Assembly: GCA_000620205.1 (NCBI GenBank)
Contig: JHVP01000006.1
Location: 1-64,000 of the forward strand
Direction: 5' to 3'
Length of the DNA stretch: 64,000 nucleotides
DNA from: Geodermatophilaceae bacterium URHA0031
GTDB taxonomy: Bacteria > Actinomycetota > Actinomycetes > Mycobacteriales > Geodermatophilaceae
Made by a program: the position numbers and the translations under genes. The notes beneath the pieces were generated by a model. It did not search any database. It saw nothing but the letters and a program-made list of their open reading frames with translations, and had not been told where the DNA came from. Below are positions 16,422-26,332 of the stretch, piece after piece (positions within the stretch are counted from its first letter, which is position 1; the number at the start of each line of letters is the position of its first letter).

Positions 16422-17036
16422 TCAGCGGCCCAGCAGCCAGCCGCTCTCCTCGGCCAGCCGCACGGCCTCGGCGCGGGTGCGGGCCCCGGTCTTGCCGATC
16501 GCCGCGGACAGGTGGTTGCGCACGGTGCCCTCGGCCAGGTGCAGCACCCGGGCGAGGTCCGCGACGGTGCCGCCGTCCCGGGCCGCGCGGAGCACCTCGG
16601 CCTCCCGCGCGGACAGCGGGCTGGCCCCGCTGACCAGGCTCTCCTCGGCCAGCGCCGGGTCCACGGCACGCAGCCCGGAGTGCACCCGGCGGACGGCGTC
16701 GGCGAGCTGCCGGGCGGGGGTGTCCTTGACGACGAAGCCGCTGGCCCCCACCTCGAGCGCGCGCCGCAGGTACCCCGGCCGGCCGAAGGTGGTCACGATC
16801 AGCACCCGGCAGCTGGGCAGCGCCCGGCGCAGCGCAGCGGTCGCGGCGATGCCGTCCAGGCCGGGCATCTCGACGTCGAGCAGCGCGACGTCGGCCCGGT
16901 GCTCGGTCGCCGCCGGGACCACCTCGTCACCCCGGCCGACCTCGGCCACCACCTGCAGGTCGGGCTCCAGGTCCAGCAGGGCGGCGAGCGCACCGCGGAC
17001 CAGCGCCTGGTCGTCGGCCAGCAGCAACCGGATCAC
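16422..17036 (-). CDS. NarL/FixJ-family response regulator (first cassette)
   Basis: A 204-residue response regulator. The receiver domain has the acidic pocket (ADDQ), phosphoacceptor D54 (ALLDVEMPG), Thr in IVTTFGR and Lys in VVKDTPA. The LuxR-type helix-turn-helix covers about residues 140-204 (LSAREAEVLRAARDGGTVADLARVLHLAEGTVRNHLSAAIGKTGARTR, read in parts). The GTG start at 17036 overlaps the kinase stop by four bases, so the pair is translationally coupled. Closely similar to the regulator at 38990-39598. Its most likely target is the ABC exporter encoded upstream in the same operon. Confidence 0.92.
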   Translation of the reverse strand: MIRLLLADDQALVRGALAALLDLEPDLQVVAEVGRGDEVVPAATEHRADVALLDVEMPGLDGIAATAALRRALPSCRVLIVTTFGRPGYLRRALEVGASGFVVKDTPARQLADAVRRVHSGLRAVDPALAEESLVSGASPLSAREAEVLRAARDGGTVADLARVLHLAEGTVRNHLSAAIGKTGARTRAEAVRLAEESGWLLGR

Positions 17037-18217
17037 GCGACGCGCACCCTCAGCAGGAAGCCGCCCTCGGGGGAGGTCCCGGTCTCCAGCCGGTACCCGG
17101 CCGACTCTGCGCGCTCGCCCAGCCCGGCGAGCCCGGAGCCGCCGGTCGAGGGCCCCGGTCCCCGGCCGTCGTCGCACACCTCGACACAGGTGGCGCTCAG
17201 CCGGACGCCGCACCAGCGGGCGCCGGAGTGCCGGACGACGTTCGTGACCCCCTCCCGCACCACCCAGGCGAACAGCTCGCGGGCGGCCGCCGGCACCTCG
17301 TCGGTGGCGATCGGCAGGTCGGCGGTGATGCCGGCCGACTCCAGCGCCTGCCGGGCCTCGGCCAGCTCACCCGGCAGCGAGACGGTCCGGGTGCCGGCCG
17401 CGGTGGCCCGGACGTCGGCCAGCGCCACCCGCGCCAGCGCCTCGACGTCACCGACCTCGGCCCGCACCCGGTCCAGCCGCGGATCAGGGCCGAGGGCCTC
17501 CAGCAGCCGGCCGGCCAGCTCGGTCTTCACCGTGATGACGGTGAGCGAGTGGCCGAGGATGTCGTGCACGTCCCGGGCCAGCCGCGCCCGCTCCTTGGCC
17601 ACCGCCAGTTCGACGAGTTGTTCGCGGGCGCGCAGCAGCTCGCTGTTGCGGGCGATCACCTGCCCGACGCCGAAGGCGGCGAACGAGCCGAGCAGCATGG
17701 AGAAGACCAGCTCGTCCTGGTGGACCCAGTGCGGCAGCACCCGCGGCAGCACCAGGATCGCGGCGGCGAGCAGGCCGACCACGACCAGCGCCCGCTGCAC
17801 CGGCAGCGACATCATCGCGATGACCGCCAGGTAGACGGTGCCGGCCAGGACGTCCTCGTGGGCGGCCGGCGCGGCGAGGGCCAGCAGCACCACCCCCGCG
17901 CTGAGCGCCCGGAACACCCGGCCGTAGGACAGCGGCCCACCGGCCAGCCGCATCGCCCGCCAGGTGATGAAGAACCAGGCGAACACCCCGGCGAAGGCCA
18001 GCGTGCTGACCACGCCCAGCACCCGCCAGAACGGGTACGGGTCGTCCCAGACCGCCACCAGCGGGTACCAGAGGTACACCAGCCAGATGCAGGAGAAGAC
18101 CCAGCCGAACCTCCCCGGCTGCCGGACGACGGGGCCCCCGTCGTCCGGCAGCGTCGCGTCGAGCGCGGCGGTCAGCACCGACCGCGCCCCGGGTCCGTGG
18201 TGCTCTGTCGTGGTCAC
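17033..18217 (-). CDS. DesK-type sensor histidine kinase (first cassette)
   Basis: A 394-residue membrane sensor. Five or six hydrophobic segments span about residues 38-190, with almost no periplasmic domain, so it probably senses the membrane or a transporter. The HisKA_3 dimerisation domain carries phosphoacceptor H218 (ARDVHDILGHS). The HATPase_c domain follows (FAWVVREGVTNVVRHSG, then CDDGRGPG and GLAGLGERA). The start is GTG 18217, with GGAGGT eight bases upstream. It lies between the permease gene (57-base gap) and the coupled response regulator. Confidence 0.92.
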   Translation of the reverse strand: MTTTEHHGPGARSVLTAALDATLPDDGGPVVRQPGRFGWVFSCIWLVYLWYPLVAVWDDPYPFWRVLGVVSTLAFAGVFAWFFITWRAMRLAGGPLSYGRVFRALSAGVVLLALAAPAAHEDVLAGTVYLAVIAMMSLPVQRALVVVGLLAAAILVLPRVLPHWVHQDELVFSMLLGSFAAFGVGQVIARNSELLRAREQLVELAVAKERARLARDVHDILGHSLTVITVKTELAGRLLEALGPDPRLDRVRAEVGDVEALARVALADVRATAAGTRTVSLPGELAEARQALESAGITADLPIATDEVPAAARELFAWVVREGVTNVVRHSGARWCGVRLSATCVEVCDDGRGPGPSTGGSGLAGLGERAESAGYRLETGTSPEGGFLLRVRVA

Positions 18218-18273
18218 GCCCGTCACCTCCGGTGCGCCAGTGTGCGTCCGCGGCCGCGTGGTGCCCAGCACCG

Positions 18274-19068
18274 TCACACCCGGGCGGTGTCCCGGCGGAA
18301 CCGCCAGACCGCGCCGGCCGCGAACAGCGCCGTCCAGACGACGACGTTGGCGATCGCCCCGGCGTCCACCCCGGTGCCCAGCAGCGCCGACCGGGCCAGC
18401 ACCCCCACGCCGTAGGCCGGCGTGTAGGAGGCGAGGTCCTGCAGGGTCTGGCTGAGCTGGTCCAGCGGCACGAAGATCCCGCCCATCAGGGCGAGCAGGG
18501 CCAGTGCCGGGCCGAGCAGCTGCATCACGTTCTCCGACGGCACCAGGTAGCCGATGAACAACCCGAACGCGGCGAAGACGACGGCGCCCAGCCACGCCAC
18601 CAGGCCGCTCACCACCCACACCCAGCCGGGCATGTCGGCGGCGCCGGTCAGCAGCCCGACGGCGAAGACGACCGCCACCGACATCGCGCCCACCACCATC
18701 GCGGTGAGCACCTTGGTGAGCATGTAGGCGACCGGGTTCAGCGGGGTGAGCCGCAGCTGCCGCGACCAGCCCAGCGCCCGCTCGACGGCCACCGAGGCGC
18801 CGGCGCTGGTGTTGGCCAGCATCGACCCGTAGACGGCGAAGCTGATCACCAGGTAGGCCGAGACGTTGCCGCGGCCGACGCTGTCGGTGCGGTAGGCGTC
18901 GCTCAGACCGCCGAAGAGCAGGTAGAAGGCCGGCGGCATGACCAGCGTGAAGACCATCGTCCGGCGGTTGCGGAGCAGCCGGCGCACCTCCAGCCGCAGG
19001 AAGGTGAGGCTGAAGCCGCCCAGCGGCGGGACGCGGCGCTCGGTGGCGGGCAGGACGGCGGTGGTCAT
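18274..19068 (-). CDS. ABC-2 type exporter permease (first cassette)
   Basis: A 264-residue ABC-2 permease with about six membrane segments. It begins with a cytoplasmic N-terminus (FLRLEVRRLLRNRRTMVF), followed by a long first segment (VMPPAFYLLFGGL) and a cluster of helices through VYGSMLANTSAGASVAVER, MVVGAMSVAVVFAVGLLTG and LGPALALLALMGGIFVPLDQL. These permeases pair with a separate ATPase to expel drugs, peptides or lipids. The ATG overlaps the ATPase stop by four bases. Substrate is unknown. Confidence 0.9.
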   Translation of the reverse strand: MTTAVLPATERRVPPLGGFSLTFLRLEVRRLLRNRRTMVFTLVMPPAFYLLFGGLSDAYRTDSVGRGNVSAYLVISFAVYGSMLANTSAGASVAVERALGWSRQLRLTPLNPVAYMLTKVLTAMVVGAMSVAVVFAVGLLTGAADMPGWVWVVSGLVAWLGAVVFAAFGLFIGYLVPSENVMQLLGPALALLALMGGIFVPLDQLSQTLQDLASYTPAYGVGVLARSALLGTGVDAGAIANVVVWTALFAAGAVWRFRRDTARV

Positions 19069-20015
19069 CGCGAGGCTCCGAGGGTGGTGGGCGGGGTGGT
19101 CAGGGCGAGGAAGGCGTCCTCCAGGCCGCGGGAGGTGACCTGCAGGTCGTGCGCCGTGGTGGCGGTGAGCAGGTACCGGGCGACGACGTCGGAGTCACGG
19201 GTGCGCACCAGCACGGTGTCCCCGCGCAGCTCGACGTCCTCCACGCCGTCCAGCCCGTACAGCTCGGCGGCCTGCGCGGGGGCGACGTCGGTCCAGGTGG
19301 CGCTGACCAGCCGGCCGGCCGACATCGCCTTGATCTCCGCGGCGGTGCCGTCGGCGACCACCCGCCCACCGCTGACCAGGACGATCCGGTCGGCGTAGGC
19401 GTCGGCCTCGTCGAGGTAGTGGGTGGCGAACAGCACCGTGCGGCCCTGCTCAGCGTCGGCCCGGATGGCCCCCCAGAACTCCCGTCGTCCTTCGACGTCC
19501 ATGCCGGTGGTCGGCTCGTCCAGGACGATCAGCTCGGGCTCGGGCAGCAGCGCCATGGCGAACCGGAGCCGCTGCTGCTGCCCGCCGGAGCACTTGCCCA
19601 CCCGCCGGCCGGCGATGTCGGCCAGGCCGGCCCGGTCCAGCACCTCGGCGACCGGACGGGTGTGCGCGAACAGCGCGGCGGTGAGCTCGACGGTCTCCCC
19701 CACCGTGAGGTCCTTGAGCAGCCCGCCGGACTGCATCACCGCGGTGACCAGGCCCTGCGCGACCGCGGTGCGGGGGGCGCGGCCGAACACCTCCGCCGTC
19801 CCGGCGTCGGGCTGGGAGAGCCCGAGCATCATGTCGATGGTCGAGGTCTTGCCGGCGCCGTTGGGGCCGAGGAAGGCCACCACCTCGCCCGGCTGCACGG
19901 TGAGGTCCAGGCCGTCGACCGCGGTCACCGGGCCGAACCGCTTGGTCAGGCCGGACAGCGCGACGGCCGGTGGGGTGGTGCCCGCCGTCCGGATCGGTTG
20001 CTGCGTCTGCGTCAT
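19065..20015 (-). CDS. ABC exporter ATP-binding protein (first cassette)
   Basis: A 316-residue ATPase of the DrrA/CcmA type. Walker A is GPNGAGKTS (residues 50-58), the signature is SGGQQQRLRF (about 144-153), Walker B is LIVLDEPTTG, and the switch His lies in FATHYLDEAD. A C-terminal domain of about 90 residues (DUF4162-like) follows. It is the first gene of the ATPase-permease-kinase-regulator operon and overlaps the permease by four bases. It is paralogous to 41474-42373. Likely role: drug or toxic-compound efflux energised by ATP. Confidence 0.93.
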   Translation of the reverse strand: MTQTQQPIRTAGTTPPAVALSGLTKRFGPVTAVDGLDLTVQPGEVVAFLGPNGAGKTSTIDMMLGLSQPDAGTAEVFGRAPRTAVAQGLVTAVMQSGGLLKDLTVGETVELTAALFAHTRPVAEVLDRAGLADIAGRRVGKCSGGQQQRLRFAMALLPEPELIVLDEPTTGMDVEGRREFWGAIRADAEQGRTVLFATHYLDEADAYADRIVLVSGGRVVADGTAAEIKAMSAGRLVSATWTDVAPAQAAELYGLDGVEDVELRGDTVLVRTRDSDVVARYLLTATTAHDLQVTSRGLEDAFLALTTPPTTLGASR

Positions 20016-20106
20016 GCCCCGAGCCTGGCGAGCCGGGCACCCGACGTCCTCGGCCGAGCATCACGGCCCGGCCATGACATCGGTCATGGGGACGGCCGCC
20101 GCCCTG

Positions 20107-20190
20107 CGCGGGTCGACCCGCGTGGGGCAGGGTCGAGCCGGGTGCGCAGGCGGCTCAACCCCTCCGCGCCCGGGTCGACCCGGGCGCGGA
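20107..20190. repeat. Intergenic dyad repeat, copy C
   Basis: Three dyads in a row: CGGGTCGACCCG, then GGGTCGAGCC ... GGCTCAACCC, then a perfect 26-bp palindrome at 20163-20188 centred on GGGTCGACCC. Same motif order as copies A and B. Lies downstream of glyS and upstream of the ABC operon, and could terminate glyS transcription. Confidence 0.7.
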
Positions 20191-20198
20191 AGGGGGCC

Positions 20199-21614
<1,416 letters not shown>

Positions 21615-21657
21615 GGAGGCTCCATCCGGCTGGCGGTCGGCGGGTGACCCCTTGACG

Positions 21658-21954
21658 TTAGTCGCCCGCAGGGCCGGGTCCCGCAGCGCCGTCGTCCGCT
21701 CCCTGCCCGTCGGCGGCCGCCTCGTCGGCCGGCCCGTGGTCGGCGGCGAGCCGATGGCCGGCCGCGACGACCACCAGGGCCAGCAGCGGCAGGCCGAACA
21801 CGGCCAGGAAGCCGCGGCTGGACTCGTGCCCGGACACCAGCAGGGTCAGCATGGTGACGGCGGCGAGCGCGCAAGCGCCGACCGTGCCCCAGACGAGCAC
21901 GTCGACGTCGGCGGGCCGGGTCGGCACCCGGTCGGCCGGGTCGACATCTGTCAT
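21658..21954 (-). CDS. Small two-helix membrane protein
   Basis: A 98-residue protein starting at ATG 21954, chosen because GGAGG lies seven bases upstream; an earlier ATG at 21990 has no such site. Two membrane segments are visible: [22 protein letters not shown] and [19 protein letters not shown]. The C-terminal tail is Asp/Gly/Ala-rich and probably disordered. No known domain was recognised. It lies 43 bases upstream of glyS on the same strand. Confidence 0.7.
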   Translation of the reverse strand: MTDVDPADRVPTRPADVDVLVWGTVGACALAAVTMLTLLVSGHESSRGFLAVFGLPLLALVVVAAGHRLAADHGPADEAAADGQGADDGAAGPGPAGD

Positions 21955-22006
21955 CGGGACCTCCGGCTGGTCTGCGCGCCTGTGGTCCATGGTGGCCCTC
22001 AGTGCG

Positions 22007-22762
22007 TCATCCGACGAGCGTGGAGACGACCGTCGCCAGCCCGGTCACCACGACCAGCCCGAGCGTCATCAGCCGGAAGGGGCCGTGCGGCACCCGTTCG
22101 GCCCAGCTGTTGCCCAGCGCGTTGCCCACCAGGCCGCCGGGCAGCCAGCACGCGAGCAACAGCCCCACCCGGCCGACGTCGACGTCGCCGGCCAGCCCGA
22201 TCAGCACCAGCGCCAGCCCGTTGCAGACGACGAAGTACACCGCCAGGTCGGCGACGAACTGCCGCGGGGCCACGTTCTCCCGCGACAGCAGGACGACGGG
22301 CGGCGGGCCGTTGAGCGAGGTCGTGATGCCGAGGAAGCCGCCGAGCAGGCCGGCGGTCCCCGCGGCCAGCCGCGGCGCCCGGACGCGGCCGGCCCGGCGC
22401 GGGTCGGCAGGCCGCAGCAGGAGCTGGGCGGCCACCACGACGGCCACGCCACCGGCGGCCACCTTCAGGACGTCCCCGCTCACCCAGTCCCGGACCAGGT
22501 AGCCGACCAGCAGTCCCGGGACCGACCCGGCCACCAGGTCCCCCGCGCGGCGCCGGTGCACCGACCGGTGCAGCCGGGCCACCGACGCCAGCCGGGTCAG
22601 CAGGCCGATCGTCAGGTTCACCACGACGATGTCGGTGAGCCCCAGCCCGAGCAGCAGCAACAGCGGCGTGCACACCAGCGAGAAGCCGAAGCCGGTGACG
22701 CCGCCGAGCAGGCCGGCACCGAGGACGACGACCCCGCCGGCGACCAGCTGCAGCGCGGTCAC
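22007..22762 (-). CDS. TSUP (TauE/SafE) family membrane permease
   Basis: A 251-residue permease with about eight membrane segments and the internal repeat typical of the TauE/SafE family: GAGLLGGVTGFGFSLVCTPLLLLLG in the first half and GLLGGFLGITTSLNGPPPVVL in the second. Family members carry sulfite, sulfoacetate, thiosulfate or other small anions. Start GTG 22762 overlaps the stop of the upstream gene by four bases. The pair is divergent from smtB-zur across a region with a Zur box, so a link with metal supply is possible but unproven. Confidence 0.88.
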   Translation of the reverse strand: MTALQLVAGGVVVLGAGLLGGVTGFGFSLVCTPLLLLLGLGLTDIVVVNLTIGLLTRLASVARLHRSVHRRRAGDLVAGSVPGLLVGYLVRDWVSGDVLKVAAGGVAVVVAAQLLLRPADPRRAGRVRAPRLAAGTAGLLGGFLGITTSLNGPPPVVLLSRENVAPRQFVADLAVYFVVCNGLALVLIGLAGDVDVGRVGLLLACWLPGGLVGNALGNSWAERVPHGPFRLMTLGLVVVTGLATVVSTLVG

Positions 22763-23034
22763 TCGATGAGGTACACGCCGGGCTCGTCGACGGCGTACGC
22801 CCACACCGGTCCCCCGGCGAGCTTCACCTCGAACGCCGACAGCGCACGGCGGTAGGCCCCGACGCCGTCCCAGCGGGTGTACAGCGCGAACAGCTCCGGG
22901 TCGTCGGCGGACCGGCCCAGCTCGCCGTCCCGGAAGCCCGGCCGCGCCCGGAGCGCGGCGAGCAGCTCCCCGCAGACAGCGGTCAGGGCCGGGACGTCGG
23001 CGGCCGGGACGCGCAGGCGGGTGACGGCGAACAC
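22759..23034 (-). CDS. Antibiotic-biosynthesis-monooxygenase-like (ABM fold) small protein
   Basis: A 91-residue single-domain protein with the ferredoxin-like ABM pattern: MFAVTRLRVP, then a helix (ALTAVCGELLAALRARPGF), RDGELGRSADDPELFALYTRWDGVGAYRRALSAF in several strands, and a C-terminal PGVYLIE strand. ABM proteins include heme-degrading enzymes and quinol monooxygenases; no decisive catalytic residue can be named here. It starts at GTG 23034, 34 bases from the Zur box on the divergent side, and is coupled by a 4-base overlap to the TSUP permease. Confidence 0.7.
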   Translation of the reverse strand: MFAVTRLRVPAADVPALTAVCGELLAALRARPGFRDGELGRSADDPELFALYTRWDGVGAYRRALSAFEVKLAGGPVWAYAVDEPGVYLIE

Positions 23035-23067
23035 CGGCAGGCCCCTCTCCGCCGGCTCCCGGCGAGG

Positions 23068-23097
23068 TTGACAATGGTTCTCATGCGCTCGGACGAT
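23068..23097 (+). promoter_or_regulatory. smtB-zur promoter overlapped by a Zur box
   Basis: TGACAATGGTTCTCA at 23069-23083 fits the actinobacterial Zur operator (TGANAATGNTTNTCA) at every fixed position. It overlaps a -35 element TTGACA (23068-23073), and GACGAT (23092-23097) lies 18 bases on as a possible -10. Zinc-bound Zur would block RNA polymerase. The predicted transcription start lies near the ATG at 23104, so the message may be leaderless. Confidence 0.8.
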
Positions 23098-23103
23098 GGT
23101 GCC

Positions 23104-23442
23104 ATGCCGGCGTCCGCGACCTCCTCGTCGCGGACCGTCCCGAGCGACGTGCAGGCGGCCAGCGAGCTGCTCACCGCGCTCGCCTCACCGCTGCGGCTGT
23201 CGATCGTGACGCTGCTCGACGAGCACGGCTCGCGCTGCGTGCACCAGCTGGTCGACGCCCTGGGGGTGCCGCAGCCGTTGGTCTCCCAGCACCTGCGGGT
23301 GCTGCGGGCGGCCGGGCTGGTCACCGGGGAGCGCCGGCACCGGCAGGTCGACTACCGGCTGGTCGACGCGCACGTGGCGCACATCGTGCGGGACGCGATC
23401 GACCACGCCGGCCACGGTGGGCCGGAAGAGGCGACGGCCTGA
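23104..23442 (+). CDS. smtB: ArsR/SmtB-family metal-responsive repressor
   Basis: A 112-residue winged-helix repressor: LLTALASPLRLSIVTLLDE (helices 1-2), HQLVDALGVPQPLVSQHLRVLRAAGLV (recognition helix-turn-helix, read in parts), ERRHRQVDYRLVD (wing), and a C-terminal HVAHIVRDAIDHAGH with His residues suited to alpha-5 metal binding. Cys in GSRCVHQL sits in the alpha-3 position. ATG 23104 is preferred; ATG 23083 is in frame but lies at the edge of the Zur box. The stop overlaps zur by one base. In mycobacteria the equivalent SmtB-Zur pair controls zinc homeostasis, with SmtB relieving repression when zinc is high. Confidence 0.9.
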   Translation: MPASATSSSRTVPSDVQAASELLTALASPLRLSIVTLLDEHGSRCVHQLVDALGVPQPLVSQHLRVLRAAGLVTGERRHRQVDYRLVDAHVAHIVRDAIDHAGHGGPEEATA

Positions 23443-23831
23443 TGGCCCGGACCACGCGCCAGCGCGCCGCCGTCGCTGCGGTGTTCGACGACCTCGAGGG
23501 CTTCCACAGCGCCCAGGAGGTGCACGCCCGGCTGCGCACCGCCGGCGACGGGGTGGGGTTGTCGACGGTCTACCGCGCCGTGCAGGCGCTGGCCGACGAC
23601 GGTGAGCTGGACTCGATCCGCACCGACTCCGGCGAGGCGCTCTACCGCCGCTGCAGCACCCAGCACCACCACCACCTGGTCTGCCGGGTGTGCGGTCGCA
23701 CCGTCGAGGTCGCCGGGCCGACGGTCGAGGCGTGGGCCGACCGGGTCGCCGGTGAGCACGGCTTCGCCGACGTCAGCCACACCCTGGAGATCGTCGGCAC
23801 CTGCTCGCAGTGCCGGGCCGCGACGGCCTGA
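23442..23831 (+). CDS. zur: Fur-family zinc regulator Zur
   Basis: A 129-residue Fur-family repressor. The winged helix includes GVGLSTVYRAVQALADDGEL. Metal ligands appear in the HHHHLVCRVCG block and the C-terminal CSQC, giving the structural Cys4 zinc site and a His-rich sensory site. Zur represses zinc uptake genes when zinc is sufficient. It is the second gene of the smtB-zur operon, and the Zur box at 23069-23083 indicates autoregulation. Genome position next to glyS and uppS matches the mycobacterial arrangement. Confidence 0.94.
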   Translation: MARTTRQRAAVAAVFDDLEGFHSAQEVHARLRTAGDGVGLSTVYRAVQALADDGELDSIRTDSGEALYRRCSTQHHHHLVCRVCGRTVEVAGPTVEAWADRVAGEHGFADVSHTLEIVGTCSQCRAATA

Positions 23832-23841
23832 GCGGCCACCC

Positions 23842-24606
23842 TCAGGCGCTGCCGAAACGTCTCTGCCGGCTGGCGTACTCCTCGCAGGCCTGCCACAGCT
23901 GCCGGCGGTCGAAGTCCGGCCAGAGGGTGTCCAGGAAGACCAGCTCGGCGTAGGCGGACTGCCAGAGCAGGAAGTTGCTGGTCCGGTTCTCCCCGGAGCT
24001 GCGCACGAAGAGGTCGACGTCGGGCATGTCCGGCTCGTCGAGGAACCGGGCGACGGTCGCCTCGTCGACCTTGTCCGGCTTGATCCGCCCGGCCGCCACC
24101 TCGCGGGCGATCGCCGCGGCCGCGTCGGCGATCTCGGCCCGGCCGCCGTAGTTCACGCACATGGTGAGGGTCAGGACGTCGTTGTCCCGGGTCAGCTCCT
24201 CGGCGACCTCGAGCTCCTTGATCACGCTGCGCCAGAGCCGGGGACGGCGACCGGCCCAGCGCACCCGCACCCCGAGCTCGTGCATCTCGTCGCGGCGCCG
24301 GCGGATGACGTCGCGGTTGAAGCCCATCAGGAAGCGGACCTCCTCGGGGCTGCGCCGCCAGTTCTCGGTGGAGAACGCGTAGGCGCTGATCGCCCCGATG
24401 CCCAGCTCGATCGCGCCCTCGACGCAGTCGAACAGGGACGCCTCGCCCGCCTCGTGCCCGGCGGTGCGCGGCAGCCCCCGCTGCTTCGCCCAGCGGCCGT
24501 TGCCGTCCATCACGATCGCGACGTGGTGCGGCACCTTGTCGGCCGGGATCGGCGGCGGGGTGGCCCCGGACGGGTGCGGGTTGGGCGCCTTCACCTCGCG
24601 CCTCAT
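23842..24606 (-). CDS. uppS: Isoprenyl (undecaprenyl/decaprenyl) diphosphate synthase
   Basis: A 254-residue cis-prenyltransferase that builds the lipid carrier for cell-wall synthesis from isoprenyl diphosphates. The catalytic Asp is D34 in [11 protein letters not shown]. Further family blocks are [28 protein letters not shown] and [20 protein letters not shown], followed by DFDRRQL. The usual RTSGE reads RSSGE here. Start ATG 24606 overlaps the recO stop by four bases. It ends 11 bases from the zur stop, with convergent transcription. Confidence 0.95.
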   Translation of the reverse strand: MRREVKAPNPHPSGATPPPIPADKVPHHVAIVMDGNGRWAKQRGLPRTAGHEAGEASLFDCVEGAIELGIGAISAYAFSTENWRRSPEEVRFLMGFNRDVIRRRRDEMHELGVRVRWAGRRPRLWRSVIKELEVAEELTRDNDVLTLTMCVNYGGRAEIADAAAAIAREVAAGRIKPDKVDEATVARFLDEPDMPDVDLFVRSSGENRTSNFLLWQSAYAELVFLDTLWPDFDRRQLWQACEEYASRQRRFGSA

Positions 24607-25349
24607 GCGCGGTCCACCAGCGGCAGCGACCGGAGGCCGCGCTCCAGGTGCCACTGCAGCAGGGCCGCGACCAGGCCGCTGCCCTCCCGGCGGTTGATGG
24701 CGAGGCTGGCCTCGGCCCGCCCCCAGTCGCCGGACAACAGCGCCTCCAGCAGTTCGATGGTGACCGGGCTGGGCATGGCCGAGCCGGTGGGCCGGCAGGA
24801 CGGGCACACCGTGCCCCCCGCCGGGACGGAGAAGTGCCGGTGCGGGCCGGCCTCGCCGCAGCGCGCGCAGTCGCCCAGCGCCGGTTCCCAACCGGCCACC
24901 GACATCGCCCGCAGCAGGAACGCGTCCAGCACCAGCGGCGCCGGCTTCTGGCCCTCGGCCAGCGTGCGGAGCGCCCCGATGACGAGCAGGAACATCCGCA
25001 GCGACGGCTCCTTCTCCTCCGCCGTCAGCCGGTCGGCGGTCTCCAGCACCGCGGTGCCGGCGGTGTAGGCGCGGTAGTCGCCCACCACGGCCGGCCCGTA
25101 GGCGCGGATCGACTCGGCCTGGCTGACGATGTCGAGGTTGCGCCCGGTGTAGAGCTGCAGGTCGACGTGGCTGAACGGCTCCAGCCGGGCACCGAACTTG
25201 CTCTTGGTCCGGCGCACGCCCTTGGCCACCGCGCGGACCTTGCCGGTGCGCCGGGTCAGCACGGTGACGATCCGGTCGGCCTCGCCGAGCTTCTGGGTGC
25301 GCAGGACGACGCCCTCGTCGCGGTAGAGCGCCTGCGGTGTGGTGCTCAA
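24603..25349 (-). CDS. recO: DNA repair protein RecO
   Basis: A 248-residue protein that anneals single strands and loads RecA with RecR. The N-terminal OB fold starts [41 protein letters not shown] (read in parts). A helical domain and a zinc module with two CxxC pairs follow (CARCGEAG and VCPSCRP). The chosen start is TTG 25349, whose last two bases fall in the era stop (TTGA), the same coupling seen across this operon; an upstream extension to 25388 would overlap era by 43 bases and reads poorly. Confidence 0.9.
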   Translation of the reverse strand: MSTTPQALYRDEGVVLRTQKLGEADRIVTVLTRRTGKVRAVAKGVRRTKSKFGARLEPFSHVDLQLYTGRNLDIVSQAESIRAYGPAVVGDYRAYTAGTAVLETADRLTAEEKEPSLRMFLLVIGALRTLAEGQKPAPLVLDAFLLRAMSVAGWEPALGDCARCGEAGPHRHFSVPAGGTVCPSCRPTGSAMPSPVTIELLEALLSGDWGRAEASLAINRREGSGLVAALLQWHLERGLRSLPLVDRA

Positions 25350-26263
25350 TACCCGAGCCTGTTCAGTTTCTTGGGGTCGTCCTGCCACTCGCCCAGCACC
25401 GTCACGTGCAGGTCCAGGTGCACCCGGCCGCCCAGCAGCGTCTCCATGCCCACCCGCGCCTCGCTGCCGATCGCCTTGATCGTCTGCCCGCCCTTGCCCA
25501 GCAGCATCGGCTTCTGGCTGGCGCGCTCGACGTGCAGCAGCGCGTGGACCTCGGTGAAGACGGCGTCGGGGTCGCGCGGGTCGGGCTTGCGGACGATCTC
25601 CTCGATGCTGACGGCGAGGGAGTGCGGGACCTCCTGTCGGACCTTCTCCAGCGCCGCCTCCCGCACCAGCTCGGCGAGCTGCCGCTCGACGTCCTCGTCG
25701 GTGGTCTGCTCCTCGGGGTACAGCGGCGGGCCCTCGGGCAGCAGCCCGATCAGCAGGTCCTCCAGCAGGCCGACCTGGTCACCGGAGACCGCGCTGACCG
25801 GCACGACCTCCCGGGCGTCGACCAGCTGGCTGGCCGCCACGAGCTGCTCGGTGATCGCCTTCTTGCTCGCCGCGTCGGTCTTGGTGACGACGACGACGAT
25901 CGGCGTGGAGACCGCCTTGAGCTGCCGGGCGATGAACGCGTCACCGGACCCGACCGGCTGGTCGGCGGGGACGCAGAACACGATGACGTCGACGTCGGCC
26001 AGGGTGTCGCGGACCACGTCGTTGAGCCGCTGCCCGAGCAGGCTCCTGGGCTTGTGCAGCCCCGGGGTGTCGACCAGCACCAGCTGGCCGGCGGGACGGT
26101 GCACCACGCCGCGGATGGCGTGCCGGGTGGTCTGCGGGCGGTTGCTGACGATGCCGACCTTCTCCCCCACCAGGGCGTTCGTCAGCGTGGTCTTGCCGGC
26201 GTTGGGCCGGCCGACCAGGCAGGCGAAGCCGCTGCGGTACGGCGGCTGATCGGGGAGGGTCAC
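25346..26263 (-). CDS. era: GTPase Era
   Basis: A 305-residue GTPase that binds the 3' end of 16S rRNA during 30S maturation. G1 is GRPNAGKTT (residues 18-26), G2 lies in [10 protein letters not shown]3 in [10 protein letters not shown]4 is TKTD and G5 is VSAVSG. The C-terminal KH domain carries [15 protein letters not shown]. Start GTG 26263. It heads the era-recO-uppS group, each gene overlapping the next by a few bases. Era neighbours match the mycobacterial order. Confidence 0.96.
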   Translation of the reverse strand: MTLPDQPPYRSGFACLVGRPNAGKTTLTNALVGEKVGIVSNRPQTTRHAIRGVVHRPAGQLVLVDTPGLHKPRSLLGQRLNDVVRDTLADVDVIVFCVPADQPVGSGDAFIARQLKAVSTPIVVVVTKTDAASKKAITEQLVAASQLVDAREVVPVSAVSGDQVGLLEDLLIGLLPEGPPLYPEEQTTDEDVERQLAELVREAALEKVRQEVPHSLAVSIEEIVRKPDPRDPDAVFTEVHALLHVERASQKPMLLGKGGQTIKAIGSEARVGMETLLGGRVHLDLHVTVLGEWQDDPKKLNRLGY

Positions 26264-26332
26264 GCCGTCCAGTCTCCCACCCGGTACCGACACCGCGGCC
26301 GCACCCGGCGGACCACCTGGGACCATGGGCGC

